Notes under the pieces: model-generated | Told to the model about the DNA's origin: nothing | Database searches by the model: none | Seen by the model: the letters and a program-made list of their open reading frames with translations, nothing else | Program-made: the position numbers and the translations under genes | Assembly: GCA_019309565.1 (NCBI GenBank) | Contig: JAFDFZ010000029.1 | Coordinates: 1-44,000, forward strand | Direction: 5' to 3' | DNA length: 44,000 bases | Origin: Deltaproteobacteria bacterium | Lineage (GTDB): Bacteria; Desulfobacterota; Desulfobacteria; Desulfobacterales; SURF-15 | Shown here: positions 17,461-24,971 of the stretch, one piece after another | How the letters are laid out: every line of letters begins with the position of its first letter | How positions within the stretch are numbered: position 1 is the stretch's first letter

Positions 17461-18552
17461 ATGCGTGTTGTCTTCGCAGGTGGGGGTACAGGAGGTCATC
17501 TTTTTCCAGGCATTGCCATTGCCCAGGAATTTATGAAGCGAGATCCCAATACTCGAATACTCTTTATCGGCACAGGGAAGCCGCTTGAAGTCTCGGTTCT
17601 AGCTGACCATGGTTTTGCGCACCAGCGGATATCAACCGAGGGAATCATAGGGCGTAAATGGTGGCAGAAGATGCGGTCCATCTTAAAATTGCCTGCAGGG
17701 ATTCTGAAATCGGCCTATCTACTGTTAAGATTTCAACCACAGTTAGCAGTGGGCCTTGGGGGTTATTCCGCAGCACCTGTCGTAGCAGCCGCCTGGCTGA
17801 TGAGGAAAAGAATTGTTTTGCAAGAACAAAACATTGTCCCGGGAATTACAAATCGAATGCTGGCCCCTTTAGCGGACCGAATCTATGTTTCCTTCGAAGA
17901 AACAGCGACTTATTTCAGAAAAGATAAGGTTCGCTTTACGGGGAATCCGATTAGAACATCGTTATTAGAAGCTCTTGAAAAAAAATCACGGGTTGATTCG
18001 GAAAAACAGCTGTTCACCGTCATGATCCTTGGGGGCAGCCAGGGAGCCCATAGCATCAATGTGGCAATGGCAGAGGCGCTTGTACATTTGAAACAAAAAG
18101 ATCGATACCATTTTATTCATCAAACCGGCATCAAAGATGAGGCGTTTATAAAGGAGCGATATCGACAGCAGAAGGTTTCGGCCGAAGTGCAGGCATTTTT
18201 TCAGGATATTGCATCGGTGCTTCAAAAGGTCGATCTGGTCATATGCAGAGCCGGCGCAACCACGGTGGCAGAGATAACCGCCCTTGCACTGCCGGCTATC
18301 TTGATACCGTTCCCCTTTGCTGCCGACAACCACCAGGTTTTAAACGCACGTGAGCTTGAAAAAAAAGGAGCTGCCGAAGTGGTTCTGGAACCCGAGCTTA
18401 ACGGAAGGCTTCTTGCTGATAGAATCGACTACTATTTCACAAATCCGCAACTGCTGCGACAAATGGCGGAAAGAGCAAAATGGCATGCAAAACCCGAGGC
18501 GGCGAAAACCATCGTGGACGACAGCTATCGATTGATGGCTGGAAACGGGTGA
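17461..18552 (+). CDS. murG: UDP-GlcNAc:lipid I N-acetylglucosaminyltransferase MurG
   Basis: This 363-residue GT-B enzyme has the N-terminal GGGTGGHLFPG loop, the GLGGYSAAP block near residue 99, the GGSQGAHSIN loop near 190 and the UDP-GlcNAc site CRAGATTVAE near 262, followed by PFPFAADNHQ. It makes lipid II at the inner membrane. It is 40 bases after ftsW. Its stop is followed by a long repeat element instead of murC. Confidence 0.97.
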   Translation: MRVVFAGGGTGGHLFPGIAIAQEFMKRDPNTRILFIGTGKPLEVSVLADHGFAHQRISTEGIIGRKWWQKMRSILKLPAGILKSAYLLLRFQPQLAVGLGGYSAAPVVAAAWLMRKRIVLQEQNIVPGITNRMLAPLADRIYVSFEETATYFRKDKVRFTGNPIRTSLLEALEKKSRVDSEKQLFTVMILGGSQGAHSINVAMAEALVHLKQKDRYHFIHQTGIKDEAFIKERYRQQKVSAEVQAFFQDIASVLQKVDLVICRAGATTVAEITALALPAILIPFPFAADNHQVLNARELEKKGAAEVVLEPELNGRLLADRIDYYFTNPQLLRQMAERAKWHAKPEAAKTIVDDSYRLMAGNG

Positions 18553-18653
18553 TGGTTGCACAAAAAAACGAACATTCTTTAGGCAATGGCGATGTTCAAG
18601 AAGCTAAATTACTTGAGTTTCGCACCCCTAATCCTTTGAAATGCCTTATATGA
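18552..18653 (+). CDS. Possible 33-residue ORF coupled to murG, probably interrupted by the repeat
   Basis: An ATG overlaps the murG stop as TGATG and opens a 33-codon frame. The first 17-18 codons precede the left terminal repeat at 18605 and the rest reads into it. It resembles nothing I recognise. It may be the remnant of a frame broken by insertion, or chance. Joining the two flanks of the element does not give an open frame into murC, because a TAG intervenes. Confidence 0.15.
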   Translation: MVAQKNEHSLGNGDVQEAKLLEFRTPNPLKCLI

Positions 18654-19019
18654 TGGGGTCGAATGAAATTTTTGAAGGCAAAATACATTTTATCACACTT
18701 CGATAACGGCACAATGGCAGTCAACAAAGCACCTAGACCAGAACTAACAAGATCTTGTGCTGCTTGGTGGCCGTCTCCTTGTGCCTGGACCCGATGTTTC
18801 GTAATGGCTGCCCCCTAAGAGCTTCGGTGTAATTATTTTGCCTTCAAAAATTTTACCCCGTTGTTTTAAAACCGCTCAAAGGGTGCAGCTGTTAGATACT
18901 TATACAGATAGGGCAAAATAGCAATTTTACTATGTGATTTATCCAACTACGGGGTTTATTCGACTTAACATCCATTGGCAATTTTACGGTAAAATAGGGT
19001 GCGAAACTCGAGTAAATTA
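18605..19019. repeat. MITE-like nested inverted-repeat element between murG and murC
   Basis: Outer inverted repeats of 23 bases (18605-18627 and 18997-19019; core GAGTTTCGCACCC) match at 21 positions. A second, perfect 20-bp inverted repeat (18666-18685 and 18834-18853; core TTGAAGGCAAAATA) is nested inside, and around 18747-18758 there is a 12-base palindrome ACAAGATCTTGT. A further ATTTTAC/GTAAAAT dyad lies near 18981-18995. No credible gene is inside. The element fills nearly all of the 490-base gap, where dcw genes elsewhere in the cluster are usually close together. It is most simply read as a non-autonomous mobile element; its single-stranded form would fold into a long branched hairpin. 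Confidence 0.7.
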
Positions 19020-19042
19020 TTACAAAATAGGAAATTGCGGGC

Positions 19043-20437
19043 GTGTATTTTAAGAAATATCACATACACTTTGTGGGCATCGGCGGAATCGGTATGAGCG
19101 GGATTGCGGAGTTGCTTATCAACCTTGGTTACAAGGTCTCAGGATCGGATATCAAGCCATCTGATATAACCCGCCGGCTCAAACAACTGGGCGGTATTGT
19201 CTATGACGGCCATTCGGCCGAGCATATAAAAGGGGCGGATGTGGTGGTGGTTTCCTCTGCTATCGGCCCGGAAAATCCTGAGATATCCGCGGCACAGAAG
19301 CGATCCGTTCCGGTGATTTCCCGTGCAGAGATGCTCGCTGAGCTCATGCGATTGAAATACAGCGTGGCCATTGCAGGCGCCCATGGGAAAACATCCACCA
19401 CCTCCATCATCGCTTCTGTATTGGCAAAAGGGGGGCTTGATCCCACCGTGGTCATTGGAGGAAAGCTCAAGAGCATCAATTCCAACGCCCTGCTGGGCGG
19501 AGGAGATTTTATCGTTGCCGAGGCTGATGAAAGCGATGGGTCTTTCCTTAAAATCTCCCCGACCATCGCCGTTGTCACCAATATCGATAGAGAGCATCTG
19601 GATTATTACAAGGATTTAGATGCCATCAAACAGGTGTTTCTGAATTTCATCGACAGGGTTCCCTTTTACGGTCTATCGGTCCTTTGCTTGGACAACGAGC
19701 CGTTACAGGAGTTGATCCCTAATATCAAAAAGCGTTTCACCACATACGGCATGAGCACTCAGGCCGACTTTCAGGCCAGAAACATACGCTTCAAAGGGTT
19801 AAAAAGCTATTTTACCCTCCATCATCATGGGCAGGTGCTAGGAGAGATTTCTCTCAACCTCCCAGGAATCCACAATGTATACAACTCCATGGCCAGCGTG
19901 GCAGTAGGCATGGAACTGAATATTCCTTTTGAGCTGATCAGAGAAGCCCTTGAAACTATTGAAGGGGTGCAGCGTCGCATGGAGGTGAAAGGTACCGTAA
20001 ACGGGGTGACCATCGTGGATGACTACGGACACCATCCCACGGAAATCAAGGCCACCCTTAAGGCTGTCAGAGAGTGCTGGCCCAACTCCCGGATCGTCGT
20101 GGTTTTTCAGCCCCATCGCTACACGCGAACCCGGGCGTTGTTCGATGAATTTACGCGAGGGTTTTATGAGTCGGATATTCTTTACGTACTGCCCATCTAT
20201 TCAGCCGGCGAAGAACCGATAGTTGCCGTGGACAGCCGCCGGTTGTGCGAGGGAATCATGGACCACGGCCATAAAGAGGTCCATTATGCAGAGGATATAG
20301 ATGCGGCAGTAAAAATGCTGCGGGCCAGTTTAAGACGGGACGATGTTTTGCTGACCCTTGGAGCCGGAGATGTCTGGAAAGTGGCAGAGCATATCCTGAA
20401 TAATAGGGTGAATGAAGATTTAACCCAAAGGGTTTGA
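19043..20437 (+). CDS. murC: UDP-N-acetylmuramate:L-alanine ligase MurC
   Basis: The 464-residue protein has the HFVGIGGIGMSG nucleotide loop at the start, the ATP loop G112-A-H-G-K-T117, EADESDGSF near residue 160, the HxHxxR-type block with DDYGHHPTE near 333 and FQPHRYTRT near 355. It attaches the first stem amino acid. The start is GTG at 19043, chosen because the family's conserved block begins 8 residues later and no ATG lies in frame upstream without a stop. It sits 24 bases after the repeat element, which may contribute its promoter context. Confidence 0.96.
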   Translation: MYFKKYHIHFVGIGGIGMSGIAELLINLGYKVSGSDIKPSDITRRLKQLGGIVYDGHSAEHIKGADVVVVSSAIGPENPEISAAQKRSVPVISRAEMLAELMRLKYSVAIAGAHGKTSTTSIIASVLAKGGLDPTVVIGGKLKSINSNALLGGGDFIVAEADESDGSFLKISPTIAVVTNIDREHLDYYKDLDAIKQVFLNFIDRVPFYGLSVLCLDNEPLQELIPNIKKRFTTYGMSTQADFQARNIRFKGLKSYFTLHHHGQVLGEISLNLPGIHNVYNSMASVAVGMELNIPFELIREALETIEGVQRRMEVKGTVNGVTIVDDYGHHPTEIKATLKAVRECWPNSRIVVVFQPHRYTRTRALFDEFTRGFYESDILYVLPIYSAGEEPIVAVDSRRLCEGIMDHGHKEVHYAEDIDAAVKMLRASLRRDDVLLTLGAGDVWKVAEHILNNRVNEDLTQRV

Positions 20438-20443
20438 TCACGG

Positions 20444-20605
20444 GTGCCGTTGATTGATTGTTTCTTGTTTCTGGTAAACATTTTCATACCGGGGATTCGC
20501 TTGGGAATGATGCGGCTTTCCTGGATAAAGAAGTTAAAAGCAAAAGATAAGAATTCGCCTCTTAATGAGGATTTAAACCGACAGGCCAAACAGCGAAAAT
20601 ATTAA
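20444..20605 (+). CDS. Candidate 53-residue membrane peptide between murC and murB
   Basis: A GTG at 20444 opens a frame of 53 codons that fills the murC-murB gap exactly, ending one base before the murB start. The peptide has a hydrophobic N-terminal stretch (about residues 3-20, LIDCFLFLVNIFIPGI) followed by a strongly basic tail (WIKKLKAKDK, then RQAKQRKY). That is the layout of a small single-pass inner-membrane protein. The Shine-Dalgarno is weak (AAAGGG about 11 bases upstream). A shorter version could start at ATG 20507 (32 residues) with GGG nearby. I recognise no family. Confidence 0.35.
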   Translation: MPLIDCFLFLVNIFIPGIRLGMMRLSWIKKLKAKDKNSPLNEDLNRQAKQRKY

Positions 20606-20606
20606 C

Positions 20607-21548
20607 GTGATGCTGAACGAAGCAGCTAAAAAATGGCTTTCAGATCATTTCAGGGAATCGGTCAAGTTCAATGAACCCTTGTCCAGACACACATCCTTAC
20701 AGGTGGGTGGGCCCGCAGACGTATATGTTGAACCGGAAACCCTTGAGAAACTGGTGCTGCTCATGAACTGGGCGAGAAAAAACGAAATCCCTCACTGGAT
20801 CATCGGTGCGGGAACCAATCTACTGGTAAAGGATGCGGGGGTTCGGGGAATCGTGGTGGCATTAAGCCGGTGTTTGAACAGGATTGGACCAGCAGTCCAG
20901 CAACACGATGTGGTGCTGGTAAATGCCATGGCAGGCGTAAAACTTCAAACACTTTGCTGGTATGCTGTGAAACGAGGGCTTGCAGGGCTTAATTTCGCCC
21001 TTGGTATTCCGGGAACAGTAGGGGGAGCGGTCGTTATGAATGCTGGAACATCTCTTGGCTGCATAGGGGATGTTATAGAAGCCGTAAGCGTTTTGCAACC
21101 CGACGGTACCCGTAAAGAAATCGGCAGGGAGCGGCTTGAGTTTTCCTACCGCCGCCTTTCGCTTAAGGATGGTGATTCAATACCTCAACCCGTTATCCTG
21201 CATGCTCGGTTTGCCCTTCTGAGGGGCGATGCTCAAACATTGCGAAAGGAAGCAAAAAGCATTTTAGACTCCAGAAAACAGCGGCAACCGGCCGGTTATC
21301 CCGGGGCGGGGTGTTTCTTTAGGAATCCGTCTTCGGATCAGCCCGCCGGGTGGCTGATCGACCAGGCTGGATTAAAGGGTCGAATGATCGGGGGGGCTCA
21401 GATTTCTCCTAAGCATGCAAATTTCATTGTAAACAGGGGTGGCGCATCGGCTGCAGATATACTCGCATTGGTATCATTAATCAGGGAGAAAGTGAAAACT
21501 CAATTTGATGTTGATCTGCAGCTTGAGGTGAGGGTCTTAGGTAGCTAG
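20607..21548 (+). CDS. murB: UDP-N-acetylenolpyruvoylglucosamine reductase MurB
   Basis: This 313-residue FAD enzyme has TSLQVGGPAD near residue 29, GAGTNLLVKD near 71, GIPGTVGGAVVMNAG near 133 and YRRLSLKD near 185. It reduces enolpyruvyl-UDP-GlcNAc to UDP-MurNAc, supplying MurC. In the segment GAGCFFRNP the usual catalytic Ser (GSxFKNP) is Cys, a variant I believe occurs in other MurB proteins. It has the short type II C-terminal region. The start may be GTG 20607 or the next codon ATG 20610; neither has a strong ribosome site. Confidence 0.96.
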   Translation: MMLNEAAKKWLSDHFRESVKFNEPLSRHTSLQVGGPADVYVEPETLEKLVLLMNWARKNEIPHWIIGAGTNLLVKDAGVRGIVVALSRCLNRIGPAVQQHDVVLVNAMAGVKLQTLCWYAVKRGLAGLNFALGIPGTVGGAVVMNAGTSLGCIGDVIEAVSVLQPDGTRKEIGRERLEFSYRRLSLKDGDSIPQPVILHARFALLRGDAQTLRKEAKSILDSRKQRQPAGYPGAGCFFRNPSSDQPAGWLIDQAGLKGRMIGGAQISPKHANFIVNRGGASAADILALVSLIREKVKTQFDVDLQLEVRVLGS

Positions 21549-21561
21549 GGCAATCGGATTT

Positions 21562-22410
21562 ATGAGAAGAACAAAACGAACCAAGAATACGAACAGGGGC
21601 TTGCACAGGGGTTCGCACAGATTCTTTAACATCGCCCACCTATGCTTCAAGGTATTGATGGGAGGCGGTTTAATCCTGACAATGAGTGCGGCATTTCTTT
21701 TCTCATATGATCTGATCACCCAATTAGATCTTTTTAAAGCACACAAGATCGAGATCCGAGGGGCGTACCGGCTTTCTGAAGAGGATATTTGCAATCAGGC
21801 AAACATAAACAGAGGAATGAACATATTTCTGATTAATCTGTCGTACGCAAGGAAGCGGCTGCTCGCCCATCCATGGATCGCGGCAGCTGAGATTCGCCTG
21901 CGGCCTCCAAGCGGCATTCTAATACAGATCAGGGAGCACAGCCCCTTGGCTTTTATTGAGCTTGATAAAACATACATCATCAATGATCAGGGAGAGATAT
22001 TTAAAGAAAAGGGCAAACTGGATCGGTTTCAACTCCCCACCATCCGGGGCCTTTCATTTTCCGATCTCTATATACCTGATCAGCCGCAAACCGCTCCCTT
22101 TCGCGCGGTGATGGAGGTTTTATCTCTGGGCAAACATCTAGACAGCATTCTTCCAAACAGAACAATTCAGGAAATCCATGTAGACAGGGAAATCGGACTC
22201 ACATTACTCGCGTTTAAAAACAAAATATCCATTCGGCTGGGGTATTCAAATCTGTCAGAAAAATATGATCGGCTTAAACATGTTCTTTCTCATTTGCGCA
22301 AACGGACCGATTATAACGGGATTCACTTCATCGACCTTAACGACACCAAACGAATAGTCATGAGGCCCATCAGAGCAGGTGCAAGCGGTGATGAAAACAA
22401 GGAGGTATAG
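21562..22410 (+). CDS. ftsQ: Cell division protein FtsQ
   Basis: The 282-residue protein has a basic cytoplasmic N terminus (RRTKRTKNTNR), one membrane helix (about residues 29-52), a POTRA domain (about 55-125, containing IEIRGAYRLSEEDI and HPWIAAAEIRLRPPSGI) and a beta domain to about 265. It anchors the FtsQLB complex of the divisome. The order murB-ftsQ-ftsA-ftsZ is canonical; no ddl gene separates murB and ftsQ. Its stop lies within the ftsA ribosome-site region. Confidence 0.93.
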   Translation: MRRTKRTKNTNRGLHRGSHRFFNIAHLCFKVLMGGGLILTMSAAFLFSYDLITQLDLFKAHKIEIRGAYRLSEEDICNQANINRGMNIFLINLSYARKRLLAHPWIAAAEIRLRPPSGILIQIREHSPLAFIELDKTYIINDQGEIFKEKGKLDRFQLPTIRGLSFSDLYIPDQPQTAPFRAVMEVLSLGKHLDSILPNRTIQEIHVDREIGLTLLAFKNKISIRLGYSNLSEKYDRLKHVLSHLRKRTDYNGIHFIDLNDTKRIVMRPIRAGASGDENKEV

Positions 22411-22411
22411 G

Positions 22412-23638
22412 TTGCAGAAACAAGACGACATTATTGTTGGGCTGGATATTGGTACTACTAAAATCTGCACAGTGGTTGGTGAATTGTCCGGTAATGATAT
22501 CAACATCATCGGTATAGGAACACACCCCTCCATCGGCCTTCGTAAAGGAGTAGTGGTGAACATCGAATCGACCGTAGAATCCATAAAAAAGGCGGTCGAA
22601 GAAGCGGAATTGATGGCCGGCTGCGAAATCACCTCTGTCTATGCGGGCATTGCAGGCGGTCATATTACCGGACTCAACAGCCGGGGCATTGTCGCCATAA
22701 AGGGCCAGGAAATTACACAAAATGATGTGGATCGAGTGATTGATGCTGCCAGGGCCGTTGCAATTCCCATGGACCGGGAAGTTATTCACGTGCTTCCACA
22801 AGAATTCATCGTGGATGATGAAGCAGGAATTCAAAATCCAATCGGAATGGCGGCGGTTCGTCTGGAAGCCAAGATTCATATTGTTACGGCTGCCGTCACC
22901 TCGGCGCACAACATCGTGAAATGCGCCAATCGAGCCGGGCTCGATGTCTGCGACATAGTGCTGGAATCGCTGGCTTCGGGAGAAGCGGTTTTGACCAGTG
23001 AAGAAAAGGAGCTGGGGGTCGCACTGCTCGATCTCGGGGGAGGGACGACGGACCTGGCGATCTTTTCCGGAAACAACATCAAACACACCTTCGTGCTTGC
23101 ATTGGGAGGAAACAATCTTACCAATGATATTGCCGTCGGGCTTCGCGCACCCGTGGCTGAAGCGGAAAAGATAAAAAAGAAATATGGCACATGCGTTGTT
23201 GGAAATGTCGGAAATGAAGAGACCATTGAGGTACCCGGCATGGGCGGCCGTAAACCGAGAAAGCTACCTCGCCAGATTTTGGCGGAGGTCTTGGAGCCGC
23301 GCATGGAAGAAATTTTTCTTCTGATCCAACGGGAAATTTTCAGGGCAGGTCTGGAAAATAGCATCACATCAGGCTCGGTTTTAACAGGCGGCTCTTCTAT
23401 GCTGGATGGGGTGACGGAGGTGGCGGAGACCGTATTCAACCTCCCTACGCGCCTGGGCAAACCTCAGGGAATCACCGGGTTGGTCGACGTGGTCAACAAT
23501 CCCATGTATGCAACCGGAGTGGGACTGGTCATATATGGTGCTAGAAATCAGAATTCAAAAAAATTCAGAATTCGTGACACAAACATCTTCAATCGGGTCA
23601 TGAATCGAATGAAAAACTGGTTCAAAGAGGTGGTTTAA
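22412..23638 (+). CDS. ftsA: Cell division protein FtsA
   Basis: The 408-residue actin-like ATPase has the phosphate-1 motif VGLDIGTTKI near the start, the phosphate-2 segment LDLGGGTTDLAIF near residue 205, and a C-terminal amphipathic membrane-targeting helix (RVMNRMKNWFKEVV). It tethers FtsZ to the membrane. Frames from 22379 or ATG 22391 are possible, but a perfect AAGGAGG at 22399-22405 lies 6 bases before TTG 22412, just after the ftsQ stop at 22408-22410. TTG is therefore the start. Confidence 0.95.
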   Translation: MQKQDDIIVGLDIGTTKICTVVGELSGNDINIIGIGTHPSIGLRKGVVVNIESTVESIKKAVEEAELMAGCEITSVYAGIAGGHITGLNSRGIVAIKGQEITQNDVDRVIDAARAVAIPMDREVIHVLPQEFIVDDEAGIQNPIGMAAVRLEAKIHIVTAAVTSAHNIVKCANRAGLDVCDIVLESLASGEAVLTSEEKELGVALLDLGGGTTDLAIFSGNNIKHTFVLALGGNNLTNDIAVGLRAPVAEAEKIKKKYGTCVVGNVGNEETIEVPGMGGRKPRKLPRQILAEVLEPRMEEIFLLIQREIFRAGLENSITSGSVLTGGSSMLDGVTEVAETVFNLPTRLGKPQGITGLVDVVNNPMYATGVGLVIYGARNQNSKKFRIRDTNIFNRVMNRMKNWFKEVV

Positions 23639-23726
23639 AATGGCAGCAGCGGAAAATTGGATCGATTGGTATCTCAACACGTCATTGCATTTTAATGACA
23701 ACTTATCATGACAGGAGGTGGGGGAC

Positions 23727-24911
23727 ATGCTATTTACTTATGTGGACACGGATAAATCGGCGAAAATCAAGGTCATTGGTGTCGGCGGAGCCGGAGGGAA
23801 TGCGATCAACAACATGATCGATTCCAATCTGCAGGGTGTGAAGTTCATTGCGGCAAATACCGATGCCCAGGCGCTTGAAATCTCAAAAGCGCCGGTTAAG
23901 ATTCAAATCGGTGAAAGACTGACCGAAGGACTGGGCGCAGGCGCAAAACCCGAACTGGGACGGGAAGCGGCGCTTGAAAACACCGATGCAATCAGAAACG
24001 CACTGGAAGGAAGCCATATGGTGTTTATAACCGCCGGGTTTGGCGGCGGCACAGGAACCGGTGCAGCTCCGGTGATTGCGGAAATCTGCAAGGATCTCGG
24101 CGCCCTCACGGTTGCTGTGGTCACCAAGCCGTTTTCCTTTGAAGGCAAAAAACGGGCACAGGTGGCTGAGCAGGGCCTTGAGCAGCTCAAAAACTTTGCA
24201 GACACGGTGATCACCATACCCAATGACCGACTCCGCGGACTGGCGACCAAAAATGCCACTATGCTGGAAATGTTCAAAAAAGCGGATGAAATCCTGCTTC
24301 ACTCTGTGAAAGGGATCACAGACCTCATCATGATGCCCGGCCTGGTCAACCTCGACTTTGCAGATGTGAGAACGACGATGTCGAAAGCAGGCTTGGCCAT
24401 CATGGGAATCGGCATTGCCAGTGGTGAAAACCGCGCCGTGGAAGCTGCGGAACGTGCCATATCTCATCCGCTGCTGGAAGACATTTCCATTGCAGGGGCA
24501 AGGGGCGTACTGATGAATATCACGTGCACCAGTGATTTAACAATGGAGGAGATGACCGCCGCCTCTGAACGCATATACCAGGAAGTCGGCGAGGATGCCG
24601 ATATCATCTGGGGGGCGGTCATCGAAGATAACATGGGGGATGAGATGCGGGTCACCGTCATAGCCACAGGCATTGGCGGTGGCGAAGAAACAAGGCTGCT
24701 GGATAAGGGCCGAGATCGACCCCTTCGAGGGAAAGTTCGTGATTTGACACCAGCCGATCTGCAGAATGCCGTCGATTATGACGAACCGACTTTTGTCAGG
24801 CAAAAAGAGGCCGTTGGAGAAACCACGGGCGCCGCTTACAGAGGGTACAAAGGTATTGTCATCGATAATGATCTGGATATACCGACCTTTTTGAGAAGAA
24901 AAGCCGATTAG
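23727..24911 (+). CDS. ftsZ: Cell division protein FtsZ
   Basis: The 394-residue tubulin-like GTPase has the IKVIGVGGAGGNAI start, the signature G106-G-G-T-G-T-G112, the NADFADVRT-like T7 loop (NLDFADVRT) and the conserved C-terminal peptide DIPTFLRRKAD that binds FtsA. The linker between core and peptide is about 65 residues. A GTG at 23718 is inside the AGGAGG ribosome site (23713-23718), so the ATG at 23727, 8 bases after it, is the start. It closes the dcw cluster. Confidence 0.97.
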   Translation: MLFTYVDTDKSAKIKVIGVGGAGGNAINNMIDSNLQGVKFIAANTDAQALEISKAPVKIQIGERLTEGLGAGAKPELGREAALENTDAIRNALEGSHMVFITAGFGGGTGTGAAPVIAEICKDLGALTVAVVTKPFSFEGKKRAQVAEQGLEQLKNFADTVITIPNDRLRGLATKNATMLEMFKKADEILLHSVKGITDLIMMPGLVNLDFADVRTTMSKAGLAIMGIGIASGENRAVEAAERAISHPLLEDISIAGARGVLMNITCTSDLTMEEMTAASERIYQEVGEDADIIWGAVIEDNMGDEMRVTVIATGIGGGEETRLLDKGRDRPLRGKVRDLTPADLQNAVDYDEPTFVRQKEAVGETTGAAYRGYKGIVIDNDLDIPTFLRRKAD

Positions 24912-24920
24912 CGATAGCGG

Positions 24921-24949
24921 TTGACAGAGGTAGATTAAAGATTGATAAT
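24921..24949 (+). promoter_or_regulatory. Strong sigma-70-like promoter with overlapping inverted repeat
   Basis: TTGACA (24921-24926), a 17-base spacer and GATAAT (24944-24949) make one of the best promoter matches in the window. A perfect 9-bp inverted repeat (AAAGATTGA at 24937-24945, TCAATCTTT at 24957-24965) surrounds the -10 and the expected start site near 24956. It could be an operator or, in the ftsZ transcript, a weak stem-loop. It lies only 23 bases before the radical SAM start codon, giving a very short leader. Confidence 0.6.
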
Positions 24950-24971
24950 ATAGATTTCAATCTTTCACCCA

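Noticed and set aside
18605..19019. An integron attC site or CRISPR-like structure in the murG-murC gap.
   Set aside because: There are no repeated spacers, no core site and no integrase; the inverted repeats fit a MITE-like element better.
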